64,000 bases of DNA from Sorex araneus (GCF_027595985.1 NC_073304.1:49889137-49953136); one strand, 5' to 3'. Shown: positions 1 through 11,055, numbered from the stretch's first letter. The notes: generated from the letters alone by a model not told the origin. Program-made: numbers and translations.

Positions 1-47
1 TCATGAACAGCTTTGCAAGGGTCTATCTCACAGGGATTCAATAAAAA
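1..47 (+). repeat. L1 3' terminus (fragment)
   Basis: The first bases match the end of the L1 tails seen elsewhere in the window (a tract like TATCTCACAGGGATTCAATAA followed by A-rich sequence). The body of the element lies beyond the left edge. Bases 48-129 that follow are unassigned. Confidence 0.6.
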
Positions 48-129
48 ATTCTTCCTACAAATGTTTACTGAGCACCTTTAGGCTCCAAGCCCTGTGCATA
101 AACTCTTACTACAAAATCCTTATAAGCCC

Positions 130-226
130 CTATGCCAAAAACAGTAACAATAAGTCTCTCAATGAGAGACGTTACTGGTGAACGCTCGAACAAATCGATG
201 AGCAATGGGATGACAATGACAGTGAC
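130..226 (+). repeat. SOR-B SINE, 3' part
   Basis: The segment from ATGCCAAAAACAGTAACAA to the CAATGACAGTGAC end matches the distal half of the SOR-B copies at 11.4, 20.1, 35.7 and 46.9 kb. The tRNA-like head is missing. Confidence 0.75.
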
Positions 227-472
227 TCCCCCCCACTTTTTTGCTTTTTGAGTCACCTAGTAATGCTGGGGATCATAAGGTGCAGAGGATAGAACCCAGG
301 CCACCAGCATGCAAAGCATGCACTTTAGCTATCTTCTGCCTCTCATTTGTTTGAGTTGTTCATTTGGGGGCCACACCAAGGGGATGTTCAAGGTCACTGC
401 TCAGAGATCAAGGAGTGCCAGGGATTGAACCCAATACTCCTCTGGGTAAAAAACATGCACTCTGCCCCTTTG
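227..472 (-). repeat. Two old SOR-like SINE relics
   Basis: Two diverged copies lie side by side (about 227-345 and 355-472). Each shows the inverted order of SINE landmarks: a T-rich start with GGGCCACAC- or GAGTCAC-like sequence, a weak GGATTGAACCC-like B box, then GCATGCAAAG. The A/T-rich stretch 473-678 has nothing I can identify. Confidence 0.55.
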
Positions 473-693
473 AATTCCAACCTTTTCCTTCTTTCACAGG
501 ATTTACTTCTACTTTATAGCATTCATCATAGCTCACTTTTAAGTATTAGTTTGTTTCTCCTTTCCTAGTCTTAGCATAGTGATCAAGTTTATCTCCCACA
601 GTATCCAGCAATACACTTGCACACAGTAAATCTTAACAAGTGACTCACAAAATGTTCATTCTTCCTAGCAAGTAATTATGTAGTAGTAGTTTT

Positions 694-870
694 TTTTTTT
701 TTTTGCCTTTTGGGTCACACCCGGCAATGCACAGGGGTCATTCCTGGCTCATGCACTCAGGAATTACCCCTGGCGGTGCTCAGGGGACCTTATGGGATGC
801 TGGGATTCGAACCCGGGTCGGCCGCGTGCAAGGCAAATGCCCTACCCGCTGTGCTATCGCTCCAGCCCCC
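694..870 (-). repeat. SOR-A SINE with target-site duplication
   Basis: Near full-length copy in reverse orientation: T tract, GGGTCACACCCGGCAATGC, CATATGGGATGCTGGGA, GGTCGGCCGCGTGCAAGGC, and CTCCAGCCCC at the right. A 15-bp direct repeat TGTAGTAGTAGTTTT flanks it (679-693 and 871-885). The copy is close to consensus and so fairly young. Confidence 0.93.
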
Positions 871-885
871 TGTAGTAGTAGTTTT

Positions 886-1590
886 AAGAAGCAGATTATT
901 ACGGCTTTAAAAATAGGTAATGCTAGGCCAAAAAGCCCAATTAACTGGAGTGCAAGCTTTGCACGCTTTGCATGCAAGAGGCCTATGCTGGATCCCAGTA
1001 AGACAGGGAAAGGGACATGCTAGGCAGACAAAATGGGGAAGGGAGGCTCTTGACATCAGCTGGAACCTTTCTCTCATAGCTTAAGACATCCCATCCAGTT
1101 GCATGTCTTTCATAAATCCCTTCTGATATCAACATACCTCAGGGAATACAGAACCAATAATGGAGTCCCCATCCATCACCCCACACCCGTATCCCATTAA
1201 CAGCTGCCAGACAGATTCTGGTCTAGAGAGGGAAAAAAAAAGCACAGTTAGATCTCTAGGGGCCACCAGCTCTAGCTCACCTTCCCTCCCACTTATGAGG
1301 AGCTTTTGTACTGCAAGTTTCTTTTATCCCCACTTATAATAATACTCCCCCAGCTTGCTGATTCTGTGTCTGGGGTTCCAAGCTTGATTCGAAAACACTA
1401 ACAATGGCGCCACAACTATTTCCCCACACCTCCTAGAGCAACTCCAGTTACACAGAATAAAAGCACCCGCTGAACCTGGCAGGGCATGGCCCCCAAAGCA
1501 AAAACAAACTTGAAGGGTTTCACTGAGCTAGATATGTAAGAAAGAATGTAGAAAACAAAAAGGAAAAGTAGGGAGGCCTAATTTAGTTAA
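886..1590. other. Intergenic or LRR1-intronic sequence, no gene seen
   Basis: By orientation this lies inside LRR1 intron 1 or a later LRR1 intron. A faint SINE relic may sit at about 950-1010 (GCATGCAAGAGGC). I searched the minus strand for the next LRR1 exon and did not find it. Confidence 0.5.
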
Positions 1591-1591
1591 G

Positions 1592-1765
1592 ATTTTTTTT
1601 TTTCTTTTTGGGTCACACCTGGTGATGCACAGGGGTTACTCCTGGCTCTGCACTCAGGAATTACTCCTGGTGGTACTCAAGGGACCATATGGGATGCTGG
1701 GAGTCGAACCCCGGTTGGCCATGTGCAAGGCAAACACCCTACTTGCTGTGCTATCGCTCCAGCCA
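1592..1765 (-). repeat. SOR-A SINE
   Basis: Full set of reverse-strand landmarks: T tract then CTTTTTGGGTCACACCTGG, CATATGGGATGCTGGGA, a GTCGAACCCCGG B box and CTATCGCTCCAGCC. Bases 1766-2152 are mostly unassigned. The part from about 2060 resembles a degenerate A-tailed LINE end. Confidence 0.92.
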
Positions 1766-2170
1766 CAGGATTTTTGATTCTGTCCTTTCAATTAGAAAAA
1801 TTATATGAACAGAGTCCATAAATGAGGAAAGTTAATACAGATTTTAACCTAATTACATCCACGTTAGGTAGCTCTGGGTAGTGCCTCCTTTTCTTAAAGC
1901 ATATTCATCATAAGTGAAAGAATCTGAAAAGTCATTTAAAAAAAAATTCAACCTTGATGCAAGTGTGGGTGATGAAATACTCCAATTTAATACAAGGGAA
2001 TCCTGTCAGAATGCCTTGTATGCTAGGGATGGAACCTGGGGATGCTAGGGATGGAACCTGGGGGTGAATGATAGAGGGATGGGTCACAAGATTGAAAGTG
2101 AGAACATTGTATACCCGAAATCCTATTGTAAACAACTTTGTAAATCTTGATGTCGGAAGAAAAATTTAAA

Positions 2171-2356
2171 ACTTTTTTTTTTTTCTGCTTTCTGGGTCAC
2201 ACCTGGCGATGCACAGGGGTCACTCCTGGCTCTGCACTCAGGAACTACTCCTGGTGGTGCTCAGGGGAACATATGGGATGCTGGGAATCACACCTGGGTC
2301 GGCCACGTGCAAGGCAAATGCCCTACCCCTGTGCTATCACCCTACCCGCTGTGCTA
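2171..2356 (-). repeat. SOR-A SINE with 18-bp target-site duplication
   Basis: Reverse-oriented SINE bounded by an exact 18-bp repeat TCGGAAGAAAAATTTAAA (2153-2170 and 2357-2374). Its promoter-side end carries a short internal duplication of the CTACCC...GTGCTATC segment, so the head is present about one and a half times. Confidence 0.93.
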
Positions 2357-2619
2357 TCGGAAGAAAAATTTAAATAAAAAAAGAGACTATTGGTTCAGAT
2401 CTATTTCTACAGTTATTTTAACATTATAAAAGTGACTGCTTTCCTGTTTTTTTCTCTTCTAATTTGCATTAGAACGCAACAGATTTTTGCATGTAGGTTT
2501 TGTAGCCTGCAATTGAGTATAAAAATATACTGTTTCAAATAGGTGGTTTTTAAGAATTTTATATATATATACATATATATATCATATATATCATCTGCAA
2601 ACACTAATCTTTTACTTCC

Positions 2620-3010
2620 CTTTCCAATTTTCTCCTCTATTGTCTTGGTTTTTTATTATTAGCCACAATTAATGTGGTCCGGACTTCTTTTACCATGTGA
2701 GAGTGGACGCTCTTGCCTTTTACCCGATCTGACAGGAAAACATTCATCTTGGTCATTATAATGTTAGCCATCTGGCTTTGTGACATTTTCATCATTATGG
2801 GTTTGTGTATATTGTCTTTATCTGCTGAAGTATATTCCTTCTCTTCCCATTTTCAGAGTTTTTGTTAGATATAGATACTGAATATTGTCAAATTCCTTCA
2901 ATGGATCTATTGCTGTGTTTAAATATGTACATATACTTTCCTTTTGTTTGTGATGAAACGTATTAATTAGTGTCTATATGTTGGACCATACATGCATCCC
3001 TAGAAGAATA
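2620..3010 (-). repeat. Ancient L1 ORF2 fragment
   Basis: On the minus strand this resembles the reverse-transcriptase part of an old mammalian L1. The plus strand shows familiar reverse-complement landmarks such as TTTTCAGAGTTTTTGTTAGAT and CATGCATCCCTAGAA. It is heavily mutated with no usable frame. It lies on the LRR1-intron side of the locus. Confidence 0.6.
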
Positions 3011-3049
3011 AACAAACCCCAAAATACTTTTTGCCTTAAAAGTTCTATG

Positions 3050-3165
3050 TTGGTGTTGGGGCTGGAGAAAGCTGCAACGGCTCTCTCTATTCGCATGTCC
3101 CCAAAGACCTGACTTTCAGCCCCAGCATTGCTGGGTGCAGCCCTGGTGGTCTTTACAAGCTCTCA
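3050..3165 (+). repeat. Possible SINE relic
   Basis: GGGGCTGGAGAAAGCTGCAA at the left resembles a SOR head. The following CAGCCCCAGCATTGCTGGGT resembles a decayed body. Weak assignment. 3166-3500 holds no recognised feature. Confidence 0.35.
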
Positions 3166-3504
3166 GCCCCAGTTCTAAATTAACCGGGATGTAACGCAGC
3201 ATGTGTGGTGCACATACTCCAAAGGTACACACATACACACCTCTAAGTTAATTTCAGTGGCTTCTAGAGTTTTCTGCTGTTACACAGATCGGAAAGGGCC
3301 CAGGACCAAAACAAACAAAACAACCGAAGAAAGCCCCACAGATTCAGACGTTTAAGAAAAAACGAAGGATACCTAGCAATCGAAATTTTGAAATATCATC
3401 ATGCAACTTACAGCACTTACTATTTTATCTCTGTATTTATTCCCCATACTCCAAAGTCTTCGCGTCTTTTTAAAAAAAATGTAGCGAGATAGTTTACTCC
3501 GCAA

Positions 3505-3840
3505 AAGTGCGTGCATGCGTGCGTGCGTGCGTGTGTGTGTGTGTGTGTGTGTGCGCGCAAGTCGACCGATCAGTGACTTTCTAAGGGAGAGCAATGAACA
3601 GTCGTGTGTGTGTGTGTGTTTGTGTGTGTGTTCACTAACTTTCAAAGGGAGAGGGTACGATAGCTATGAACAGTCGGGGTGTGTTGTGTCTGTGTGTGAG
3701 TGTGTGTGTGTGTGTTTGAACGAGATTAGGAAAAGTGCGCTTCAAAAGCTGCCTAGGAGCTCTGAAAGGGGGAGGGTAAGATAGCTATGAACAGTCGGGG
3801 TGTGTTGTATGTGAACGTGAGTCAGAGTCGGGTTGTGTAG
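3505..3840. repeat. Degenerate tandem repeat with GT microsatellite tracts
   Basis: Blocks of (GT)n or (GTGC)n alternate with copies of a non-simple spacer. GAGGGTACGATAGCTATGAA and GAGGGTAAGATAGCTATGAA recur at about 3650 and 3770, and ATGAACAGTCG recurs three times. The unit is roughly 100-120 bp. The open frames across it come from the simple sequence, not from a gene. It lies in LRR1 intron 1. Confidence 0.85.
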
Positions 3841-3992
3841 AGAGAGAAGAGAGAGAGAACTAGAGAGAGAGAACTAGAGAGAGAACTAGAGAAAGAGAAC
3901 GAGAGAGAGAACTAGAGAGAACGAGAGAGAGAGCGAGAGCGAGAACTAGAGAGAACGAGAGAGAGAGCGAGAGCGAGCGAGTGAGAGAGAGC

Positions 3993-4024
<32 letters not shown>

Positions 4025-4037
4025 GAGAGAGAGAGAG
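3841..4037. repeat. (GA)n imperfect microsatellite
   Basis: About 200 bp of GAGA interrupted regularly by AACTAGAGA and GCGAGAGC variants. It starts about 120 bp past the LRR1 exon 1 donor site, inside intron 1. Confidence 0.95.
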
Positions 4038-4157
4038 CTAGATTAGCAAAGCGCGCTTCAACAGCGGCCCAGGAGCTCCGAGCTGGCCACCCAGCAGCCC
4101 GCGTCCGAGGCGGCCGGACGCCCCGAGCAGCACCCGCCTTCCCCGCCCACTCCTTAC

Positions 4158-4352
4158 CTCATAGCGGGTCCCGCGCTTGTCCTTCAGGGTGGCGATGCAC
4201 AGGCAGGCAGGGTGAGGGTCGCCCCGCTCAGCACCGGCGCGGGGCAACGGTTGACACAGCGTCAACACCGCCCGGATGCCTTTACCCCGGCTCCTTAACC
4301 CCAAAGTGGGCAAATGCCGACTGACCACCTCGACCTCGCAGTGCAGCTTCAT
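4158..4352 (-). CDS. LRR1: LRR1 exon 1 (partial gene; leucine-rich repeat protein 1)
   Basis: This exon encodes the first 65 residues of LRR1 (also called PPIL5), beginning MKLHCEVEV and ending TLKDKRGTRYE, which I recognise from the human protein. LRR1 is a substrate receptor of the cullin-2 RING ubiquitin ligase. It targets the MCM7 subunit of the CMG helicase for replisome unloading at replication termination, in the nucleus. The start ATG is at 4352-4350. The exon ends at GAG|GTAAGG (donor GT at 4157-4156) in phase 0. The leucine-rich repeats and the C-terminal cullin-binding box are in later exons that must lie left of base 1; none is visible here. The middle (about residues 36-50) diverges from human as I remember it, while both ends are nearly identical. 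The frame is also open for about 150 codons upstream of this ATG; I take that as 5' UTR in a GC-rich island, because homology starts at MKLH. Confidence 0.93.
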
Positions 4353-4850
4353 GCTGGAACTCGGGCCACCAGAGCCACCACCAGCCGGCGAGCTTGAGAG
4401 CGCCTCGTCCCCACCTCTTTCTGCAGCCGGCTTTCGCAAAGGCGGCGAAATTTCAATCTGCCCTCGGGCCGCACCGCCCCCGGGGTCCTGGAGCTCGAGC
4501 TGTCCACGGATGTGCCTGCCGTATCGGCGCAAAGCATCTCGATTTCCCCGGCACTCGGCTCTCCGAGTCTTCCGGAGACCAATAACGTCCCTTTCCCCGG
4601 CGGAGCCGAGTCTTGGCCCTGCGTGCGGGTCTGCGGAGATACCGCCCGACGTCCCGGCTCGCACCCTCCGAAACAGGCGAACGACGGGGCGCCACAGGCG
4701 AACGGCGGGGCGCAACGTCCCTTTCCGGGAGCGCGCGGAGCGGTAGGGGGAGTTGGGGCGGAGTCGAAAGAAGAGGTCCCGTGTCCCCGCTTTACCTTTT
4801 CTCCTCACTCCTGGGTGCTAGACTTGCCTTCAAGGTTGCACCCCTGAGCT
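4353..4850 (-). promoter_or_regulatory. CpG-rich LRR1 promoter and 5' UTR
   Basis: A block of high G+C with many CpG dinucleotides runs from about 4060 to 4760, covering LRR1 exon 1 and its upstream side, then falls off sharply. It contains a short tandem repeat of ACAGGCGAACG/GCGGGGCGC type (4671-4710). No TATA box is obvious. The transcription start cannot be fixed from sequence. The several overlapping open frames here follow from the base composition. Confidence 0.75.
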
Positions 4851-5800
4851 CTTCCTTTCCCCACACTGGCCCAGGCCTTACCTTAAGCACTGTGTTTCAC
4901 CTGGGCTGTGCTTTCGTGCTTGTGAAATGGTGCCCAGTAATAACGATCTTCAGTTCAACGGTGACAGTGAAGTTTTCCTTAAATAAGCATCCCTGTTGGA
5001 GATACTGAACCTGAAAATGTTATCTATTGATTTCCTACCCTGGGTCTATGTCGTTGACTCATTATAATAAAGGTAATAAAAATTACTCTCCCCCCCATTT
5101 GGTATTTTGCATGTGACAACACTACTCTGCATTTAGCAGAGGGTATTTGATCAATGGCTAGAAAGAAACGAAATAGAATTTACAGTTTAGAATTTGCAAC
5201 AACTATACTTAAATATGCAAAAACTTGGACTGTTGGCAGGAACATACAAAACCCAAGAATACAGGAGAAGGGACTCAAACCTTTATTTGGTATTTATAGC
5301 ATGGGTTGTGATTTATCACAGACTCAGAAATTAAGTTTTAAGTGTATGAAAGTTACAAGTTATAAACAACCGGATTTCAGAGTGGTACAATGGTGTATGC
5401 TACTAAAAATATCTCCCTAACTACCAGTCTCCAAAAATAAATAACCAAATGAAAAATACTATTCACAAACTATTCAAGTGAGATATTTTATTAACTAATA
5501 AGTTAATATTGAGCTGATAGTATGATGAACCTATAACACTTTGATATTTCATTCCTCCCACCCTAACCTTTCTCTAGTGCATCCACTTTCAATGACTGAA
5601 ATACTTAGATTTGATGTTCATTTTCGTCTTACTTGACCATCTAAAACCCAAGAAGTTGAATACTTAGTCGTACTCTTTATACAAATAAAACCTCTGACGT
5701 CACAATGTTCAGTGGTCTCAAGTTACCCTTCATTGCAAACTGATTATGGAAATATACGAGGAACATTTTTTAAAAATAAGTTTTATTTACTTTATTTTTT
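4851..5800. other. Intergenic, no gene seen
   Basis: Mostly A/T-rich, apparently unique sequence between the LRR1 promoter and the 7SL gene. I see no exon, SINE or LTR here. The open frame at 5154-5420 has no recognisable product and no codon pattern suggesting a gene. Confidence 0.5.
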
Positions 5801-6350
5801 CTATAAAAACTGTGGTGGCTACAAATGGAGCCCAAATTTCCTACACGGAGACTCATAGAGTAGCCAGTGAATTCCTAGGGCACTTGGTGACCTCTTTTCA
5901 GAGGTCCTCCATGAGATGACATCAGTGGTGGCCTTGTTTAAGTTTTCCAGGTGACAGTGCAGCTGACTGTTGTACCAACCATCAGCAATAGACTCTTGGA
6001 CACAGGATCCAAGACTGCCAATGTCTCCCCGTGCAGGGATGAGGCTCCATGAGCAGAGAACCACAGTGACCGGTCAGCTTGTAAAGAATTGTGTGGACCT
6101 GACCACTCTTGGTCTCCCAGTAGCGTTACTGCAGAGAAAAGCTGGAGAGCTTAGCCAGAAGATGGACCCCAGACCTCAGCTGCTACTACTGCAAAATTTT
6201 TGTATGGTCCAGAACCTGCCAGGAGTGCCCTGATCACCCCTGGGTGTGGCTCAAAGCCAACGGTGGTGGGGGAAGGCGTATCGAGCACCTTTACTTTTCT
6301 GGAATGGTGTATTTATTTAAAATGTTGTGTCAGTGTAAAAAAAAAATAAA
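5800..6350. repeat. Unclassified A-tailed sequence, possible retroposed copy
   Basis: About 500 bp of moderately G+C-rich sequence ends in A-rich sequence (6337-6350). Its last 100 bases resemble a SINE tail (GTGCCCTGATCACCCCTGGG). No parent gene recognised. The two open frames (5819-6064 minus, 5970-6233 plus) look fortuitous. It could be a retroposed transcript or an old repeat. Confidence 0.35.
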
Positions 6351-6513
6351 TTTAAGAGTATTTTTAAAAAACATAGAGCCCCCTATCGTTGGCTCCTAAC
6401 GATTACAATCTATTTTAAGTTATTTTATAAATGTAACCAGTAGGTGTCAGTGCTGAGTCCAGCAGAAAATTCTGTTTTTCAAAGTAAATTTTAAGTAAAA
6501 GAACGAAAATTGG

Positions 6514-6657
6514 GGTGGGGGTGGGAGGGATACTCGGTTCATTGGTGGTGGAGAATGGACACTGGTGGGCTCCCGAACACTGCATGAGGGAAAAACAAGC
6601 ACGAAATATATGAATCTGTAACTGTACCCTCACTGTGACTCAGTAATTAAAAAAAAA
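6514..6657 (+). repeat. 5'-truncated L1 3' end with target-site duplication
   Basis: About 144 bp of L1 3' UTR: GGTGGTGGAGAATGGACACT, CCGAACACTGCATGAGGG, CTGTAACTGTACCCTCACTG, then an A-rich tail. An exact 18-bp repeat TAAAAGAACGAAAATTGG flanks it (6496-6513 and 6658-6675). The right copy lies about 45 bp beyond the 7SL terminator. Confidence 0.95.
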
Positions 6658-6717
6658 TAAAAGAACGAAAATTGGTTAGATTAAACATAGAAATTATCTC
6701 CGATTCAACTCAAGGGC

Positions 6718-6723
6718 TCAAAA
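6718..6723 (-). terminator. Pol III terminator of the 7SL gene
   Basis: On the minus strand the 7SL sequence ends GTCTC and runs into TTTT (plus strand AAAA at 6720-6723), followed by GAGCC. A run of four T is the minimal RNA polymerase III termination signal. Confidence 0.85.
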
Positions 6724-7021
6724 GAGACAGGGTCTCGCTATGTTGCCCAGGCTGGAGTGCAGTGGCTATTCACAGGCGCGATCCCACTACTGATCAGCAC
6801 GGGAGTTTTGACCTGCTCCGTTTCCGACCTGGGCCGGTTCACCCCTCCTTAGGCAACCTGGTGGTCCTCCGCTCCCGGAGGGTCACCATATTGATGCCGA
6901 ACTTAGTGCGGACACCCGATCGGCATAGCGCACTACAGCCCAGAACTCCTGGACTCAAGCGATCCTCCGGCCTCAGCCTCCCGAGTAGCTGGGACTACAG
7001 GCGCGCGCCACCACGCCCGGC
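6721..7021 (-). ncRNA. RN7SL1: 7SL RNA (signal recognition particle RNA)
   Basis: The minus strand reads as a complete 7SL RNA of about 300 nt. It starts GCCGGGCGTGGTGGCGCGCG at 7021 and ends with AGCGAGACCCTGTCTC. The Alu domain is at both ends. The S domain is in the middle, with the conserved GATCGGGTGTCCGCACTAAG and GGTGAACCGGCCCAGGTCGG segments. I notice only a handful of differences from the human RNA as I remember it. In the apical hairpin around 6880 the arms CCTCC and GGAGG pair fully, so the helix is preserved. 7SL scaffolds the six SRP proteins that deliver secretory ribosomes to the ER membrane. There is no A tail and no flanking duplication, so this is a source gene and not an Alu-like retrocopy. 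The divergent position beside RPS29 matches human RN7SL1; the symbol rests on that. Confidence 0.96.
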
Positions 7022-7250
7022 GAAGGAACTGCGGCGCACTAGGGCTCTAAAGGCAGAGTTGCGGTGACGTCACGGCAGCCCCGCCCCGCCCCACCTCCCT
7101 CCCCCTCCCTGGACTTCAGCTCAATTTCCCGGGCCGCTCCACTCGCTGGCTCGCAGCACTGCACATGCGTGGTCTGTCATCGCTGCATTCTGGGTAAAAT
7201 CCCGGGCCCAGAATTTTCAAGAGCGCACGCGTGGGCCCGTTCCTTCCTTT
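7022..7250. promoter_or_regulatory. Shared divergent promoter of 7SL (Pol III) and RPS29 (Pol II)
   Basis: About 230 bp separate the 7SL start from the RPS29 start region. A perfect CRE/ATF palindrome TGACGTCA lies at 7065-7072, 44-51 bp upstream of 7SL +1, where the human 7SL gene also has its ATF site. Next come a GC-rich block (CCCCGCCCCGCCCC near 7080-7092), an NRF1-like GCACATGCGTGG (about 7160-7172) and a ZNF143/Staf-like GCATTCTGGG (7185-7194). A pyrimidine tract CCTTCCTTTT at 7242-7251 is the likely 5'-TOP start of RPS29 mRNA. Site names are motif matches, not measured binding. Confidence 0.8.
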
Positions 7251-7276
7251 TGCGTCGTTGCCTCTGAGCGAGCAAG

Positions 7277-8641
<1,365 letters not shown>

Positions 8642-8735
8642 GTGAACTTCTGGCGTTGGTCATCAGAAACATCTACCTGGCAGCTGGAACACATGCAGAT
8701 CTTTGTACATAAAATAAAGTGACTTCAATTATCAG
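8642..8735 (+). terminator. RPS29 3' UTR and polyadenylation signal
   Basis: The short 3' UTR after the stop codon ends with a canonical AATAAA at 8713-8718. GT-rich sequence follows (from about 8734), as expected of a downstream element. Cleavage is probably at about 8730-8738. Confidence 0.88.
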
Positions 8736-8860
8736 TGTGTTCGTATTATGTATGGTGTGATAGGTACATTTATCTTTCCTTACCTGTTTACGGAAAGTTG
8801 CCCCTGATCAACTAACGTCATTGGTAGCAGCAAGAATAAAACTTTCAATTTTGGAATTGG

Positions 8861-9010
8861 CACGGGCGGGAGGGTGTGTGTGTGTGGGGGGGGGGTGTGG
8901 ATGCTTTGAAACCTGGTCTAGGAGTTAGTCCACGGGAGGGTGGGTGTGTGGGTGCTTTAAAACCTGGTCTAGGAGTTAGTCCACGGGCGGGAGCGTGGGT
9001 GTGTGTAACT
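8861..9010. repeat. Minisatellite, about 50-70 bp unit, just beyond RPS29
   Basis: Two full units and a partial third start with CACGGG at 8861, 8931 and 8982. The shared core AACCTGGTCTAGGAGTTAGT is followed by a variable GT/G-rich part. Unit length varies because the G/GT tract differs. Confidence 0.9.
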
Positions 9011-10154
9011 TTGAGAACAGTGAAGATGAGGTTTTTTGTTGAATAAAATGGGTTTGAAAGCAATGATAAAGATTGAAAAAACATGCCTACATGTGAGTTG
9101 ACTTAACAGGCAACAGCAGTATGGGAAGAATTCCTGGAACCTTTCGCATTCAGAATGGTGGGGTAAAGCAAATGAAAACTAGAAAGCTGCGTTGGGTGTT
9201 ACCAGTGCTGATAAAAGTAAATGATTTGAGATGAGTTTACACTTGGAAATGGAGAGGTAGTAATAGGAAAGAATTTCCATCTGGGCTACTAATCTTTGCT
9301 TGAAAATGAGAAGTATCTCAATGTTTTTTACTGGAGCAGACAAAGGCTAGAAAGGATGCTGGGCTAACGGTTTGGGGAAAAGTAGGAATTAGGGCATTAA
9401 TTTCCCATTTATCAAGCTGCTTTTGCCTTTACCTCATTTATCTACAAATTTTTTTTTGGCTTTAAATTCTGATTCAGATTTGTCATACTTTTTTAAAAAT
9501 TTTTTTAATTCTCCATCTTTCCTCAAAACTAATGTTCATTCTACTAATTGGCTTTCCTTATCGCAATCCTACTGTTGCTTATAATTTATTTTTGAGGGGG
9601 TTGGCGCACATCTGATTATCAAGATTTTTATCCTGGAAAGAAGAAAAATCTGCTACAGCCACACTTAGCAGATCATACAGGATTATGGGATTGAATCTGA
9701 GTTAGCTGCATGAAGACGAAAGGCCAATAAGATCTGGTGCTGCTGATAATTTTTAAATTTATTGAATTGTTGTGAATTACCAAGTTAATTGTGATTGGGT
9801 TTCAGGTGTATATTCACTGATAATTCTTATCTACATTTTTCTCAAATTTATAACTAAATTTTGTTGGAAGGTTTTTTGTTTTTGCAACACTGTTCACAAT
9901 TGGAGGTCTGGAAACTAGCGTATATTTTCAGTTTGCTTTTTTTTACCCTTAACTTTATTTCCTCTCCTTAATTATATTTTTCATTTTTAACTTTTTGGTG
10001 TGTATTGTGTGGGTTGGATAGCAGAATCAGAATATTAACAGCAAAAGTTTCAGTTCAACAAGGTATGTGAGTCCTGTGATGTTTGCTAACTACAGAGGAA
10101 AATTCCAATGGCCCGATTAAGTTCCTAAACGGCATTTTGAGCACTATCAAGACA
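9011..10154. other. Intergenic A/T-rich sequence with one SINE relic
   Basis: No gene seen. A decayed SINE in minus orientation lies at about 9590-9720 (GGATTATGGGATTGAATCTG, GAGTTAGCTGCATG). The rest is unassigned. Confidence 0.5.
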
Positions 10155-10250
10155 CAACTGAGAAATTACACTGGTGGAGGGATGGGTGTTGGAACATTGT
10201 TATTAACAATTTTGTAATATTCTATCATGGTGATTCAATTAAAAAAACAA
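10155..10250 (+). repeat. L1 3' end fragment
   Basis: GGTGGAGGGATGGGTGTTGG then CATGGTGATTCAATTAAAA is the plus-strand L1 terminus shared with copies at 56.6, 59.4 and 60.0 kb. Only about 90 bp remain. Confidence 0.65.
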
Positions 10251-10483
10251 TGAGATCATGTCTTAAATCTATTCAGAAATTGTATCAAAGAAATCTCTGA
10301 GAAATTGAATGGGCACAGCAAGGCACCAGGTTTTTTCTGTATATAATGAAGTATGGTAGATAGTGAAGAAAATATTGCCACTTTGACTAAGTCACTAGAA
10401 GTTATTCTCAAGGATATAACAGCAGTAATAAAATTTATTACTAGTACAAAAACGTGCAATAGGTGTCACTAATGCAAAATTTT

Positions 10484-10647
10484 TTTTTTCTTTTTGGGTC
10501 ACACCTAGCGATGCACAGGGCTTACTCCTGGCTTTGCATTCAGGAACTACTGGCAGTGCTCGGGAAACCATATGGGATGCTGGGAATCAAACCCTGGTCG
10601 GGCACGTGCAAGGCAAACACCCTCCCCGCTGTACTTGCTCCAGCCCC
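10484..10647 (-). repeat. SOR-A SINE
   Basis: Reverse copy with T tract, GGGTCACACCTAGCGATGC, CCATATGGGATGCTGGGA, GGGCACGTGCAAGG and CTCCAGCCCC. It has a small deletion in the middle. Confidence 0.92.
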
Positions 10648-10659
10648 TTATTTTTTTTT

Positions 10660-11055
10660 ACTGAAAGTTTATTACAGCCCTGTGAGTTTGTATATTCATT
10701 TCACAGATGAAGGGATAATGATGACACAGATTGTTTTGGTAACTGGTTCATGAATGCTCATTGAATTGCTAGGCTCATTTGAATACAAATCTGATGATTC
10801 CAACATTGATGTGTCTTTTGCATCCTGGGGCCTATAATGATGGATGGAAGATGGTAACGTATGTTGATGGTGAGAAAGTCCCCTTTAGCCACAAAACTCA
10901 TGCTGATCTTGAGAGCAGCAATATAACTATTCAGAGTATGATGGGAATTGAGAGCTTCTGGAGTAACCTCAGAACTAAGAGCAACAGTATTGGAAGCAGT
11001 AGGAGTATTGGAGGAGCTAAAGAAGCAAGTTGAACTGTTATGTGATCTCTGATCA
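10660..11055. other. Unassigned sequence with fortuitous open frames
   Basis: Overlapping open frames on both strands (10758-11189 minus, 10779-11033 plus) have no recognisable product. Their sequence looks like neither a repeat nor a domain I know. Confidence 0.4.

Noticed and set aside
3841-4037. A regulatory GAGA element cluster for LRR1
   Set aside because: The (GA)n tract is imperfect, long and built like ordinary microsatellite sequence. No evidence beyond its position near the promoter.
4038-4808. A 256-residue minus-strand protein taken as one gene
   Set aside because: Only the part from the ATG at 4352 to the donor at 4157 resembles LRR1. The upstream part is CpG-island 5' sequence, and the part beyond the donor is intron that runs into (GA)n.
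6672-7067. Open frame of 131 residues on the plus strand
   Set aside because: It is the antisense of the 7SL RNA gene and its promoter.
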